Below are positions 27,810 to 35,887 of a stretch of DNA of 64,000 nt, piece after piece. Numbering within the stretch: the first letter of the stretch is position 1; every line of letters begins with the position of its first letter. The notes beneath the pieces are model-generated. The model did no database searches, was not told the DNA's origin, and saw nothing but the letters and a program-made list of their open reading frames with translations. Both the position numbers and the translations under genes were made by a program. Origin of the DNA: Paludicola sp. MB14-C6 (GTDB taxonomy: Bacteria; Bacillota; Clostridia; Oscillospirales; Ruminococcaceae); the NCBI RefSeq assembly GCF_030908625.1, contig NZ_CP133133.1, positions 1,674,001 through 1,738,000 of the forward strand, given 5' to 3'.

Positions 27810-29216
27810 TTGGTTTTTTCAAGTATGACATTTTTATTTGGCTTCTTGCCAATTGTGCTGTTATTTTATTATGCAGCACCTCTCAAGATAAAAAACCTGA
27901 TTCTTATGGTTTCGGGAATTTTCTTTTATGCTTGGGGTGAACCAGTTTATGTTGTACTGATGTTGTTTACAACGGTGGTTGATTATACTGCCGGCAGACT
28001 TATGGATAAAATGGACAGTAATAAAAAGGCAAGGTTGCTTTGCCTACTCGGTTCATTAATTATTAACTTAGGATTGCTTTGTGTATTTAAATATAGTTCA
28101 TTTATCATCACTAATATCAATAATGTGTTTGGAACAACCATTATTGATCCGAAATTACCACTTCCAATTGGTATCTCATTTTACACATTTCAAAGTTTAT
28201 CTTACACAATTGACTTATATATGCGTAAAATCAAAGTGCAAAAAAATCTTGTTAACTATATCGCATATGTTGCTTTGTTTCCACAAATTGTTGCGGGACC
28301 AATTGTACGATATGCAGATGTTGCAAATGAGTTAGAGAGTCGACAAATTGGATATTCCAAAGTTGCTGATGGTATCGGTATTTTTATTCGTGGTTTGGCA
28401 AAAAAACTGTTGCTTGCCAATAATATCGGTATGGTATGGACTACAGTCAGTGCAACGCCTTTTGAACAATTACCGACGATGACTGCTTGGATTGGTATTT
28501 TGGCGTTTACTTTTCAAATTTATTATGACTTTTCAGGCTATTCTGATATGGCAATTGGTATGGGCAAGATGCTCGGATTTAATTTCCCAATCAACTTTGA
28601 CCATCCTTATATGGCAAAGAGCATCAGTGAGTTCTGGCGTAGATGGCATATTACCTTAGGTTCATGGTTTAAGTCATATGTTTATTTTCCTATGGGCGGA
28701 AACCGAGGTGGTACTTGGAAAACGCTCCGAAACCTATTAGTGGTTTGGTTTTTAACGGGACTTTGGCACGGTGCAAGCTGGAACTTTGTTTTGTGGGGCT
28801 TGTATTTTGGCGCTTTAATTATCTTAGAAAAATTCTTTTTAGGTAAATGGCTGAAAAAGTTGCCAAATATTTTACAATGGATGTATGCGTTTTTACTTGT
28901 TGTATTTGGTTGGGTTTTCTTCGAGCTGACTTCAATAAGCCAAATCGGTGCCTACTTTAAGGCAATGTTCGGGTTGAATGGAGCAGGTTTCGGCAATCAG
29001 CAAACAATATATTTGCTACTTACCAATGCAATAGTTTTTCTAGTATGTATCGTTGGTTCTACAACGTTTTTAAGAAAAACAGCAAAACCTGTTGCAGGAA
29101 AAGTACCGAAAATATACGGCTATCTTAAAGTTATAATTGAGATTGTAGTATTTTTAGTTTGTATTTGTTATTTGGTAAATGCAAGCTATAATCCATTCTT
29201 ATATTTTAGATTCTAA
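27810..29216 (+). CDS. MBOAT-family membrane O-acyltransferase (AlgI/PatA type)
   Basis: A 468-residue polytopic membrane protein with about 10-12 transmembrane helices. The family signature includes YFDFSGYSDMAIGMGKMLGF-like residues near 243 and the HITLGSWFKSYVYFPMGGNR segment (about 285). The active His lies in LTGLWHGASWNF (about 320). Such proteins pass acetyl groups from cytosolic acetyl-CoA across the membrane for O-acetylation of cell-surface polysaccharide or peptidoglycan. The start is TTG at 27810, 8 bases after GGAGG. The DHHW-protein gene 14 bases downstream is its expected partner. The acceptor polymer is unknown. Confidence 0.93.
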   Translation: MVFSSMTFLFGFLPIVLLFYYAAPLKIKNLILMVSGIFFYAWGEPVYVVLMLFTTVVDYTAGRLMDKMDSNKKARLLCLLGSLIINLGLLCVFKYSSFIITNINNVFGTTIIDPKLPLPIGISFYTFQSLSYTIDLYMRKIKVQKNLVNYIAYVALFPQIVAGPIVRYADVANELESRQIGYSKVADGIGIFIRGLAKKLLLANNIGMVWTTVSATPFEQLPTMTAWIGILAFTFQIYYDFSGYSDMAIGMGKMLGFNFPINFDHPYMAKSISEFWRRWHITLGSWFKSYVYFPMGGNRGGTWKTLRNLLVVWFLTGLWHGASWNFVLWGLYFGALIILEKFFLGKWLKKLPNILQWMYAFLLVVFGWVFFELTSISQIGAYFKAMFGLNGAGFGNQQTIYLLLTNAIVFLVCIVGSTTFLRKTAKPVAGKVPKIYGYLKVIIEIVVFLVCICYLVNASYNPFLYFRF

Positions 29217-29230
29217 AAGGAGGGATTACG

Positions 29231-30364
29231 TTGAGTCATAAGAAAGTAGCTGTCGTGGCATTTTTTATCATATTAATTATGATTCCAATGGTAACCTTCT
29301 TGTTGCCAAAGAAATCGTTCTCTGAAACCGAAAATAGAAAATTAGCGGATGCACCACAGTTTTCCGTAAGAAATTTTTTAGATAAAAGTTTTATGAATGA
29401 AGCCGAATCATTCATGTCTGATCATTTAGTATTTCGTAATCAATTTAGTTCTTATAAAACAAAAATGGAGCTTCTACAAGGAAGAAAAGAAGTAAATGGC
29501 GTATTTATCAGTAATAAAATGCTGCTTGAAAAAGTAGATGAAGTAAAGCCAACCATTACAAACGGTAATATTGATGCTATCAACAAATTTGCTGCAAAAC
29601 ATAAAGGAAAAATCAATACAAGTATCATGCTTGTACCAACGGCGGCAGAATTTTATCCGAATAATATATCAAGAAATGCCAGCGTGTTGGATCAGACCAA
29701 ATATATTCAAAATTTTTATACAAAGTTAAAAAATATCAATTGTATTGATGCATATGCCCCACTTTCAGCGGCAGCAGAAAATTATATTTTTTATAAGACC
29801 GATCACCACTGGACAACATTTGGTGCTTATGTTGGGTATTCGGCTATGTCAAAAGCACTAAGTTTTAAACCTGCTACGGTCGATATGTTTAATATAGAAT
29901 ATGTTCCCGATGACTTTTTAGGTACGTTATACTCAAAAGTATTATATGGGGAAAAATTAGCTGATCGCATGGAATTATATCACTACGTAAAAGGTGAAGT
30001 AGTAACAGATGTTGTTAAATATACAAATCACAATAAACAAACATACCCTTCTATTCTGTTCCGTAATAACTTAGAAAAAAAAGACAAGTACAGTGTGTTT
30101 TTAGGTAGTAATGAACCGATTGTAAAAATTAAAAGTAAAGTACAAAATGGGCAAAAGCTTATTATGTTTAAAGACTCGTATTCTCATGCTCTTATGCAGT
30201 TTTTGCCTCTTCATTATGAAGAAATTGTTTTAGTGGATACTCGTTATCTCAATAAACCGCTTGAGGAATATGTTAATATTAATGATTATCAACAAGCAGT
30301 CTTTTTATATAATATTTCCGGATTCGTAAAAGACTCAAGTGTAAAGAAAGTCGCAAATTATTAA
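29231..30364 (+). CDS. DHHW-motif SGNH-like acetyltransferase partner (AlgX/AlgJ/PatB type)
   Basis: The 377-residue protein has an N-terminal signal anchor (about 6-26), the SETENRKLADAP motif typical of this family (about 36), the signature KTDHHWTTFGAY (about 190) with catalytic Asp/His, and the SYSHALMQFLP segment (about 315), which holds the likely Ser nucleophile in FKDSYSHA. It acts outside the membrane, receiving acetyl from the MBOAT protein encoded just upstream. The start is TTG at 29231 after GGAGGG. The two form a standard MBOAT/SGNH pair. Confidence 0.9.
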   Translation: MSHKKVAVVAFFIILIMIPMVTFLLPKKSFSETENRKLADAPQFSVRNFLDKSFMNEAESFMSDHLVFRNQFSSYKTKMELLQGRKEVNGVFISNKMLLEKVDEVKPTITNGNIDAINKFAAKHKGKINTSIMLVPTAAEFYPNNISRNASVLDQTKYIQNFYTKLKNINCIDAYAPLSAAAENYIFYKTDHHWTTFGAYVGYSAMSKALSFKPATVDMFNIEYVPDDFLGTLYSKVLYGEKLADRMELYHYVKGEVVTDVVKYTNHNKQTYPSILFRNNLEKKDKYSVFLGSNEPIVKIKSKVQNGQKLIMFKDSYSHALMQFLPLHYEEIVLVDTRYLNKPLEEYVNINDYQQAVFLYNISGFVKDSSVKKVANY

Positions 30365-30400
30365 TATATATTAAGAAATGACGTAAGGGATGGTTATGCA

Positions 30401-31486
30401 ATGAAAAAGAAAATTTTATCTATGGCAATCGTTTTAAGCTTAATGGTAACAATTTTTACGGGGTGCAATGGCAATAATGCAAATAAAGCGGCAAATGCAT
30501 CAGAAGGTACGGCGAATTCGTCAAACACAAATTCGGAAGGAATAAAAGATGGTCCAACCAATCCGTTTACCGGAGAGATTGTCCAAGATAAAGAAGCTAG
30601 TTTAAATCGTCCAATAGCTGTTATGGTTAACAACATAAAAGTATCTTTACCCCAAAAGGGAATTGCAGATGCCGACATTATCTATGAAATGCCTGTAGAG
30701 GGTGCTATTACACGTTTGATGGCTGTTTTTTCTGATTATAATAAACTGAAAGATATTGGTTCTATTCGTTCTGCAAGACATGACTATGTAGAGTTAATTG
30801 CGCCGTACCAGCCAATTTATGTTCATTTTGGTGGAAGTGTTGCAGGGAAAGAAGCAATTAAAAATAATAACGTAGAAGATATAGATGGCCTTTATATGTC
30901 CGGAACTGCTTTTTATCAAGACAAGGAACGTTTGAAAACAAAAGCAAGAGAACATACTTGGTTTACAAATACGCAAAAATTGCAAAAGGGTATCGCTCAA
31001 AAAGGCTATCAAACAAAACTAAAGCAACCAATTCAACCATTATTCCAATTTGCAAAACCAAAAGCAAACGTAATGCAAGAAAATGCTGAAGCTGTTGATA
31101 CAAATAAGGTGACTTTTCCTTTTTCAACAACGCAAAACTCTTCATTTACTTATAATACTGAAACAAAGCAATATGAAAAAGGTCAGTTTGGCGAACCACA
31201 TATGGATGTTGGTGCAAATAAAGTTGCATCTGTAACAAATGTGTTGATGATGTATACAGATGTTGGGTTTGTGCCCGGTACAATCAATAAAGAAATTAAC
31301 CTTGCTAAAGGAGCTGGATATTATATATCTAACGGAAAACGTATTGAAGTTACTTTTTCTAAAAAAGGTATTAATGATAATCTAAAAGTATTCGATAAGA
31401 GTGGAAAGGAATTAGTGATAAATGCGGGCAAAATATGGGTTTGCGTAATTCCGCAAGAATTGAAACAAGGTATTTCATTCCAATAA
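30401..31486 (+). CDS. DUF3048-family lipoprotein (YerB-like)
   Basis: The 361-residue product has a signal peptide with a lipobox (VTIFTGC, about 15-21) and a Ser/Asn-rich linker. The first domain, with RPIAVMVNNIKVSLPQKGIA and SIGSIRSARHDYVEL motifs, is followed by a second domain ending GKIWVCVIPQE. YerB relatives are lipid-anchored on the outer face and linked to the cell wall; the exact activity is unsettled. It follows the O-acylation pair by 36 bases and may share its transcript, which would fit a cell-envelope role. Confidence 0.87.
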   Translation: MKKKILSMAIVLSLMVTIFTGCNGNNANKAANASEGTANSSNTNSEGIKDGPTNPFTGEIVQDKEASLNRPIAVMVNNIKVSLPQKGIADADIIYEMPVEGAITRLMAVFSDYNKLKDIGSIRSARHDYVELIAPYQPIYVHFGGSVAGKEAIKNNNVEDIDGLYMSGTAFYQDKERLKTKAREHTWFTNTQKLQKGIAQKGYQTKLKQPIQPLFQFAKPKANVMQENAEAVDTNKVTFPFSTTQNSSFTYNTETKQYEKGQFGEPHMDVGANKVASVTNVLMMYTDVGFVPGTINKEINLAKGAGYYISNGKRIEVTFSKKGINDNLKVFDKSGKELVINAGKIWVCVIPQELKQGISFQ

Positions 31487-31504
31487 GAAAAGAGGACGAA
31501 GAAT

Positions 31505-32206
31505 ATGGGAAAGTTATCAGAGTTGAAATCAACCTTTGTAAGAACAACTAGAGGAAGAGCGCCGAGCATTAAAATGTACTCATTAGGAGAAGAACTTTTA
31601 AATGCAATTACCCATGGACTTGGAGCATTGTTTGGCGTTGCAGGAGCAGCTTATCTCATTGTATTCACTAGCTTATTTTGCGATGCTTGGTCTATAGTAA
31701 GTGCGTCAATTTATGGCGGTTCGCTTATCATTCTTTATACAATGTCAACGCTCTATCATGCATTGACTAACGAAACTGCAAAAAAGGTGTTTCGTGTATT
31801 TGATCATTCAACCATTTTTTTATTGATAGCAGGTACCTATACACCGTATACTTTAGTAACCATACGTGAAGAAGGAATATGGGGATGGCTTGTATTTGGA
31901 GTTGTATGGGGAAGTGCGGTTGTTGGTATAACATTCAACGCAATCAGCGTTGAAAAGTTTAAAAAGCTATCTATGATATTATACATCGCTTCCGGATGGG
32001 CGGCAGTATTAGCAATGATGCCGATTATTCGAAATTTAGCACCAAACGGTTTATGGCTGATGCTTCTTGGCGGTATATTCTATACTGGTGGTATTGTATT
32101 TTATAAAATGAAGCATAAAAAATATTTTCATGGCATTTGGCATTTGTTTGTATTAGCGGGTAGTGTTTCACATTTCTTCTCCATTTTATTTTATGTTTAC
32201 CAATAG
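31505..32206 (+). CDS. Hemolysin III family membrane protein (YqfA/PAQR-like)
   Basis: The 233-residue protein has seven predicted transmembrane helices. The PAQR/HlyIII zinc residues are visible: Ser and His in STLYHALTN (about 80), Asp in FRVFDHSTIF (about 98), and C-terminal His residues in HGIWHLFVLAGSVSHF (about 212-226). Proposed activities in the family are metal-dependent lipid or ceramide-type hydrolase; hemolysis is historical naming. The ATG follows AAAAGAGGACG. It is 18 bases after the YerB-like gene. Confidence 0.9.
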   Translation: MGKLSELKSTFVRTTRGRAPSIKMYSLGEELLNAITHGLGALFGVAGAAYLIVFTSLFCDAWSIVSASIYGGSLIILYTMSTLYHALTNETAKKVFRVFDHSTIFLLIAGTYTPYTLVTIREEGIWGWLVFGVVWGSAVVGITFNAISVEKFKKLSMILYIASGWAAVLAMMPIIRNLAPNGLWLMLLGGIFYTGGIVFYKMKHKKYFHGIWHLFVLAGSVSHFFSILFYVYQ

Positions 32207-32263
32207 AGTGAAAAAGAGAAGCGTTAAGAAATCTGATGGGATATAATGGAGTGGGAATAGCAA

Positions 32264-33379
32264 ATGATATATGTTTCTTGTGAAAATTTAAAACCAGGTA
32301 TGATTTTAGCAAAAGATATTTGGTGCAGATCATCTTTTTTACCATTACTTTGTGCTGGCAATAAATTGAGTGACAGAATTATTCAAAATTTTAATGAAAA
32401 AGAAATTAGGGGAGCTTACATTGAGTGCCCTGGTAGTGAAGGTATTGAAATTGAAGAAATCATACCAATGGAAGTTAAAGTTCGTGTAAGCGCAGAAATT
32501 GAGCAGATTTTTAAGTGTATGCAAAATGAAAAAGGTAGTATTTTCACTTGCATGGATACGTTAAATCGTGTTGCAGATTACTTAGTTGATATAATTACAG
32601 AGAACGATGATTGCATGCTTAATATTATTGATTTGAAAAATTATAATGAATACGCTTATGTACATAGCATGCAAGTGGGAATTTTATCCACTTTGATAGG
32701 TAGAAAAATGGCATATTCCTCAAGTAAATTGAAAGATTTGGCGATATCGGGTATTTTGCATGATATCGGGAAAACTTTTGTTCCTACAGCTATTTTGGAT
32801 AAAGAAGGTCCGCTTACTTCAGATGAATATTCTATTATGCAAAAGCATCCAAAGTTTGGTATTGATAAGCTTATGTCATGTGGGAGTATAAGTGGAGATG
32901 TTTTAGAGGGTATTATAAATCATCATGAAAAAGTAGATGGAACAGGTTATCCATATCATTTGGTTGAAGATGAAATATCCGAATTCGGAAAGATAATTGC
33001 AATTGCTGATGTTTATGATGCATTAACCTCGACTAGAACATATCGAGATGCATGGGAGCCACATGCTGCAATCAACTATATGATGAGTTGTACGGATAGC
33101 CATTTTAATGTAGATTTACTAAGCAAATTTTTAACAGTTGTTGCTGCATATCCTGTTGGTGTACTTGTAAAGCTTAATAATGGCTTAGTTGGCGTAGTAA
33201 CGAATACAGTCGAAGGCTTGCCTTTAAATCCAATTGTAAAGGTATTATCTCCTGGAAAAGAACGGGGAACCATACTTGACTTAGCCAGAGATCCGAAGTG
33301 TTTTACAATTCAAGTTGTAGATACAATTAAAAATCCTGTAGAATTTTTAGAGTCATTAAATCAGACTATGGTGTGTTAA
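32264..33379 (+). CDS. HD-GYP domain phosphodiesterase, probable cyclic-di-GMP hydrolase
   Basis: The 371-residue cytosolic protein has an N-terminal DUF3391-like region (about 1-90), then a full HD-GYP domain: HSMQVGILSTLIG (about 132), HDIGK (about 166), HHEKVDGTGYPYHL (about 225, the GYP element) and IADVYDALTSTRTYR (about 249). All metal-binding His/Asp are present, so cleavage of cyclic-di-GMP is expected. No receiver or sensor domain is attached. It lies 57 bases after the HlyIII gene and ends at a strong terminator. Confidence 0.9.
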   Translation: MIYVSCENLKPGMILAKDIWCRSSFLPLLCAGNKLSDRIIQNFNEKEIRGAYIECPGSEGIEIEEIIPMEVKVRVSAEIEQIFKCMQNEKGSIFTCMDTLNRVADYLVDIITENDDCMLNIIDLKNYNEYAYVHSMQVGILSTLIGRKMAYSSSKLKDLAISGILHDIGKTFVPTAILDKEGPLTSDEYSIMQKHPKFGIDKLMSCGSISGDVLEGIINHHEKVDGTGYPYHLVEDEISEFGKIIAIADVYDALTSTRTYRDAWEPHAAINYMMSCTDSHFNVDLLSKFLTVVAAYPVGVLVKLNNGLVGVVTNTVEGLPLNPIVKVLSPGKERGTILDLARDPKCFTIQVVDTIKNPVEFLESLNQTMVC

Positions 33380-33391
33380 TATATTACATAG

Positions 33392-33432
33392 AAAAAAGCA
33401 AGAAATGATTAAACTTCATTTCTTGCTTTTTT
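33392..33432 (+). terminator. Terminator after the HD-GYP gene
   Basis: The arms 33392-33408 and 33416-33432 are exact complements (GCAAGAAATGA core) with A and T tracts at the base, so it can work on both strands and also stop the minus-strand small genes. Confidence 0.85.
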
Positions 33433-33478
33433 CTTAGCTAATTTTTAATTGCTAATGCAATTAAAAATTAGTAGTTGT

Positions 33479-33814
33479 TTATTGAATGTATCCTGAAATA
33501 CCTAAAAGAAAGCTTAAAATTAGGATTATGAAAGATGTTGCAATAAAAAATAGCAGAGAGTTTTTTATTGTACGAATATGTTTTGCTTGTTGAACTAACA
33601 TCAACTTTTCAAGTTGTTCCAATGAATAATGGTTTTCTTGCGAAATGCAAAAAGTATCAGTATATTCGGGTGTTGGTTGATAACCAAAATGGGTGTTTTC
33701 ATTGCTATCTAGTTTTGCTGGAATCGTATTATTTTCGTTCTGGCTACAGATGGTTGTATGAATGATATCTAGTTCTTCCATTTGCTCAATATACTCTTGT
33801 TCAAAAGTTTTCAT
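33479..33814 (-). CDS. Tail-anchored small protein, paralogue of 34265-34594
   Basis: The 111-residue protein has an acidic, hydrophilic N-terminal region, the segment LMLVQQAKHIRTIK (about 71-84), and a single C-terminal transmembrane helix (FFIATSFIILILSFLLGI). With no signal peptide and the helix at the end, it looks tail-anchored with the bulk in the cytoplasm. It aligns along its length with the protein at 34265-34594. The VQQAKHIRxIK block and membrane segment are strongly shared, and weaker M-EL-I, T--C and F positions match in the N-terminal half. GGAGGG precedes the ATG. Family not recognised. Confidence 0.75.
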   Translation of the reverse strand: MKTFEQEYIEQMEELDIIHTTICSQNENNTIPAKLDSNENTHFGYQPTPEYTDTFCISQENHYSLEQLEKLMLVQQAKHIRTIKNSLLFFIATSFIILILSFLLGISGYIQ

Positions 33815-33877
33815 AGTTATCCCTCCATTATAGTTATATCTTAATTATAGTGAAGTAAAATTGGAAATACAAGCCTA

Positions 33878-34195
33878 TTATTTAATATTATAATCCGATC
33901 TTCGACAAGTTAAAAAATAAAGTAGAATAAAAATCAAATATGTTGTAATTAAATGCCGAAAGCCATGATTGCCAAGTAAAATAATTATGAATAGAAAAGT
34001 TCCACTGACAGTAAGAATGAAAAACTTATCATATTGATATTTGGTATGGATGAGGCAATCCGCTTTGTCTGCAATCATTATACATAAAATAGCACATATA
34101 AGTGACCATATCAAAGAAGAATGAAAGCTGAATATTAACATCATAATTACAACATTAATGACTAAGCAAAAAAATCGTGATGCAGTATGATGCAT
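33878..34195 (-). CDS. Small polytopic membrane protein of unknown function
   Basis: The 105-residue protein has about four hydrophobic stretches (about 8-26, 28-45, 58-75 and 83-98) separated by short charged turns (DKADCLIHTKYQYDK). The ATG at 34195 follows TAGGAGAG. It lies between two genes for paralogous tail-anchored proteins, all on the minus strand with 60-70 base gaps, so the three probably form one transcript. No known family recognised. Confidence 0.7.
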   Translation of the reverse strand: MHHTASRFFCLVINVVIMMLIFSFHSSLIWSLICAILCIMIADKADCLIHTKYQYDKFFILTVSGTFLFIIILLGNHGFRHLITTYLIFILLYFLTCRRSDYNIK

Positions 34196-34264
34196 AGCAA
34201 CTCTCCTATTCTAATAATCTCATATACTATTATTATAGAAAAGTTATGAAAGATATGTTGGTTT

Positions 34265-34594
34265 TTACAAGGTTGCAAGAATACCAAGTAAATAAAATAT
34301 AAGAGATATTATTCCTAAAAAAGCAAAGAAAACAGCACATTTTTTTATAATACGAATATGCTTTGCTTGCTGAACCATCATAAGCATATAAAGCTCCTCA
34401 TTGGAACAATCGTGGTTAATAAGGTGTACAAATTCATTTGTGCGATCCGGATCTTTTGCAAATCCCAGAGGTAAATCCTTGCCTTTTTCATCTATTTCCC
34501 TTAGAACCTTTGTTTCTTGCGGGTTACAATGCCTTGTGCTTAGAATATTTAATTCGCTCATACCACTACGAAAATTACTATTAAAACAATTCAT
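34265..34594 (-). CDS. Tail-anchored small protein, paralogue of 33479-33814
   Basis: The 109-residue protein has the same plan as its paralogue: a charged N-terminal part, MMVQQAKHIRIIKK (about 71-84) and one C-terminal transmembrane helix (FFAFLGIISLIFYLLGI). An internal Met (MSELNILSTRHC, residue 12) aligns with MEELDIIHTTIC of the paralogue and could be an alternative start, but AGGAG lies ahead of the longer ATG at 34594. The function is unknown. Two paralogues flanking a polytopic protein suggest a membrane complex. Confidence 0.75.
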   Translation of the reverse strand: MNCFNSNFRSGMSELNILSTRHCNPQETKVLREIDEKGKDLPLGFAKDPDRTNEFVHLINHDCSNEELYMLMMVQQAKHIRIIKKCAVFFAFLGIISLIFYLLGILATL

Positions 34595-34628
34595 TCTGTC
34601 ACTCCTAAAAATGTAATATCAAATCTGT

Positions 34629-35738
34629 TTAGCTAAGCTTGAACTTTAACATAACAGGATTATGGTCGGAATACATAAAGTCGGTGTCAATATTATTTGC
34701 TACTGCACTAACGTTATCGGATACAATAAATCCGTCTATTACAACCGTGTAGTTTTGTCCTTTTACATAAGGCATATCTGTACTGCGACAAGTTGGAATT
34801 TTGGCTGCATTATTTGCTATAGCAAAGGAAAATCCATCCGCTAAATTTTCGTCATTCATTTCGTAAACCCATTCAGGAACCTTTTGATTGGTTTCAAAAA
34901 CTGTTTTTGTGTGTGCGATATCGTGATTAAAATCTCCGCCAACAATTACATAATTGCCTTTAGCATACTCTTGTTTTAATGTGCTATTTAGTACAGCAAG
35001 TTGCTTTTCTCTTATTTTACCGCCTTTATCATAAGCAGACATATGCGAGTTAATCAGTACAAGCTCTTTTCCGTTATCAACTGGAATACGTGACACTAAA
35101 AAGCATCTGTCTAAATCAGTGAATTTAGTGATAAAGCTAGGATCAACAGGATATTGTTTACGAATAGATTCGGAAATGTTATATTTACTCATAGTTGTGA
35201 TACCGCCGTCAACAGCGCCATGAGGATCTAATAAAGGATATAATAAGAAAGCTGAGTGAAAGTTATTGGCAAAGCTGAGCGAATAGTTAGCTCCCAAAGT
35301 CTTTAATTGTGCATACTGATTAACCTTATGACTACGTGTTGCTTTCATATCGACCTCTTGAAACATATAAAAATCGGAATCAAGGGAATCAACACTTGAA
35401 AGAGCTCCTTTGGTATTATTAATTACGGTCTGTTTATCTTTTGCTTTTGAATTTTTTCCTGTTACTAAGGTGCCATCTTTCATTTCGCCACTATCCATGA
35501 AAAACGAAAAATCATGATTGTATGCACCAAAACCGATATTGTATGTAACCAATGAATGTTCTTGACCAGTTTTTAATATTTTTTTAGAAGGGTTTTCCAC
35601 AGCGATTTTTGTGTTGTCGTCAATTCTATAGTACTGAAGATTCATATACACAACATAACCAACAACAGCGATAAATAAAATTCCAATTACGATTAAAAGG
35701 CTAATTCCAATTGATTTCAATAGTTTCAAGCTTTTCAT
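34629..35738 (-). CDS. Membrane-anchored endonuclease/exonuclease/phosphatase (EEP) family protein
   Basis: EEP-fold enzymes cut phosphodiester or phosphate bonds in nucleic acids, phospholipids or sugar phosphates. The 369-residue protein has an N-terminal transmembrane helix (about 8-31). The fold's catalytic residues follow: Glu in YMFQEVDMK (about 145), VGGDFNHDIAH (about 258) and SDHNPVMLKF at the end. I chose the ATG at 35738 after AGGATGTG; a longer in-frame extension lacks a site. The catalytic domain should face outside. An exported nuclease or phosphatase is the best guess. Confidence 0.82.
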   Translation of the reverse strand: MKSLKLLKSIGISLLIVIGILFIAVVGYVVYMNLQYYRIDDNTKIAVENPSKKILKTGQEHSLVTYNIGFGAYNHDFSFFMDSGEMKDGTLVTGKNSKAKDKQTVINNTKGALSSVDSLDSDFYMFQEVDMKATRSHKVNQYAQLKTLGANYSLSFANNFHSAFLLYPLLDPHGAVDGGITTMSKYNISESIRKQYPVDPSFITKFTDLDRCFLVSRIPVDNGKELVLINSHMSAYDKGGKIREKQLAVLNSTLKQEYAKGNYVIVGGDFNHDIAHTKTVFETNQKVPEWVYEMNDENLADGFSFAIANNAAKIPTCRSTDMPYVKGQNYTVVIDGFIVSDNVSAVANNIDTDFMYSDHNPVMLKFKLS

Positions 35739-35806
35739 TTCGTCACATCCTAATTTAATATACTTGTAGTGTAGCATATTTGGGAAATATATTCAATGCA
35801 AATGTA

Positions 35807-35836
35807 AAATCCCTCATCCAAACGGATGAGGGATTT
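35807..35836 (-). terminator. nifJ terminator
   Basis: AAATCCCTCATCC (35807-35819) pairs with its complement (35824-35836) around a four-base loop, 50 bases past the nifJ stop. It also lies just upstream of the EEP gene. Confidence 0.8.
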
Positions 35837-35887
35837 ACTATAACAAATTGTTGTTTAATCCAGTTAGAGAATAGTCTTGATTAAAAA

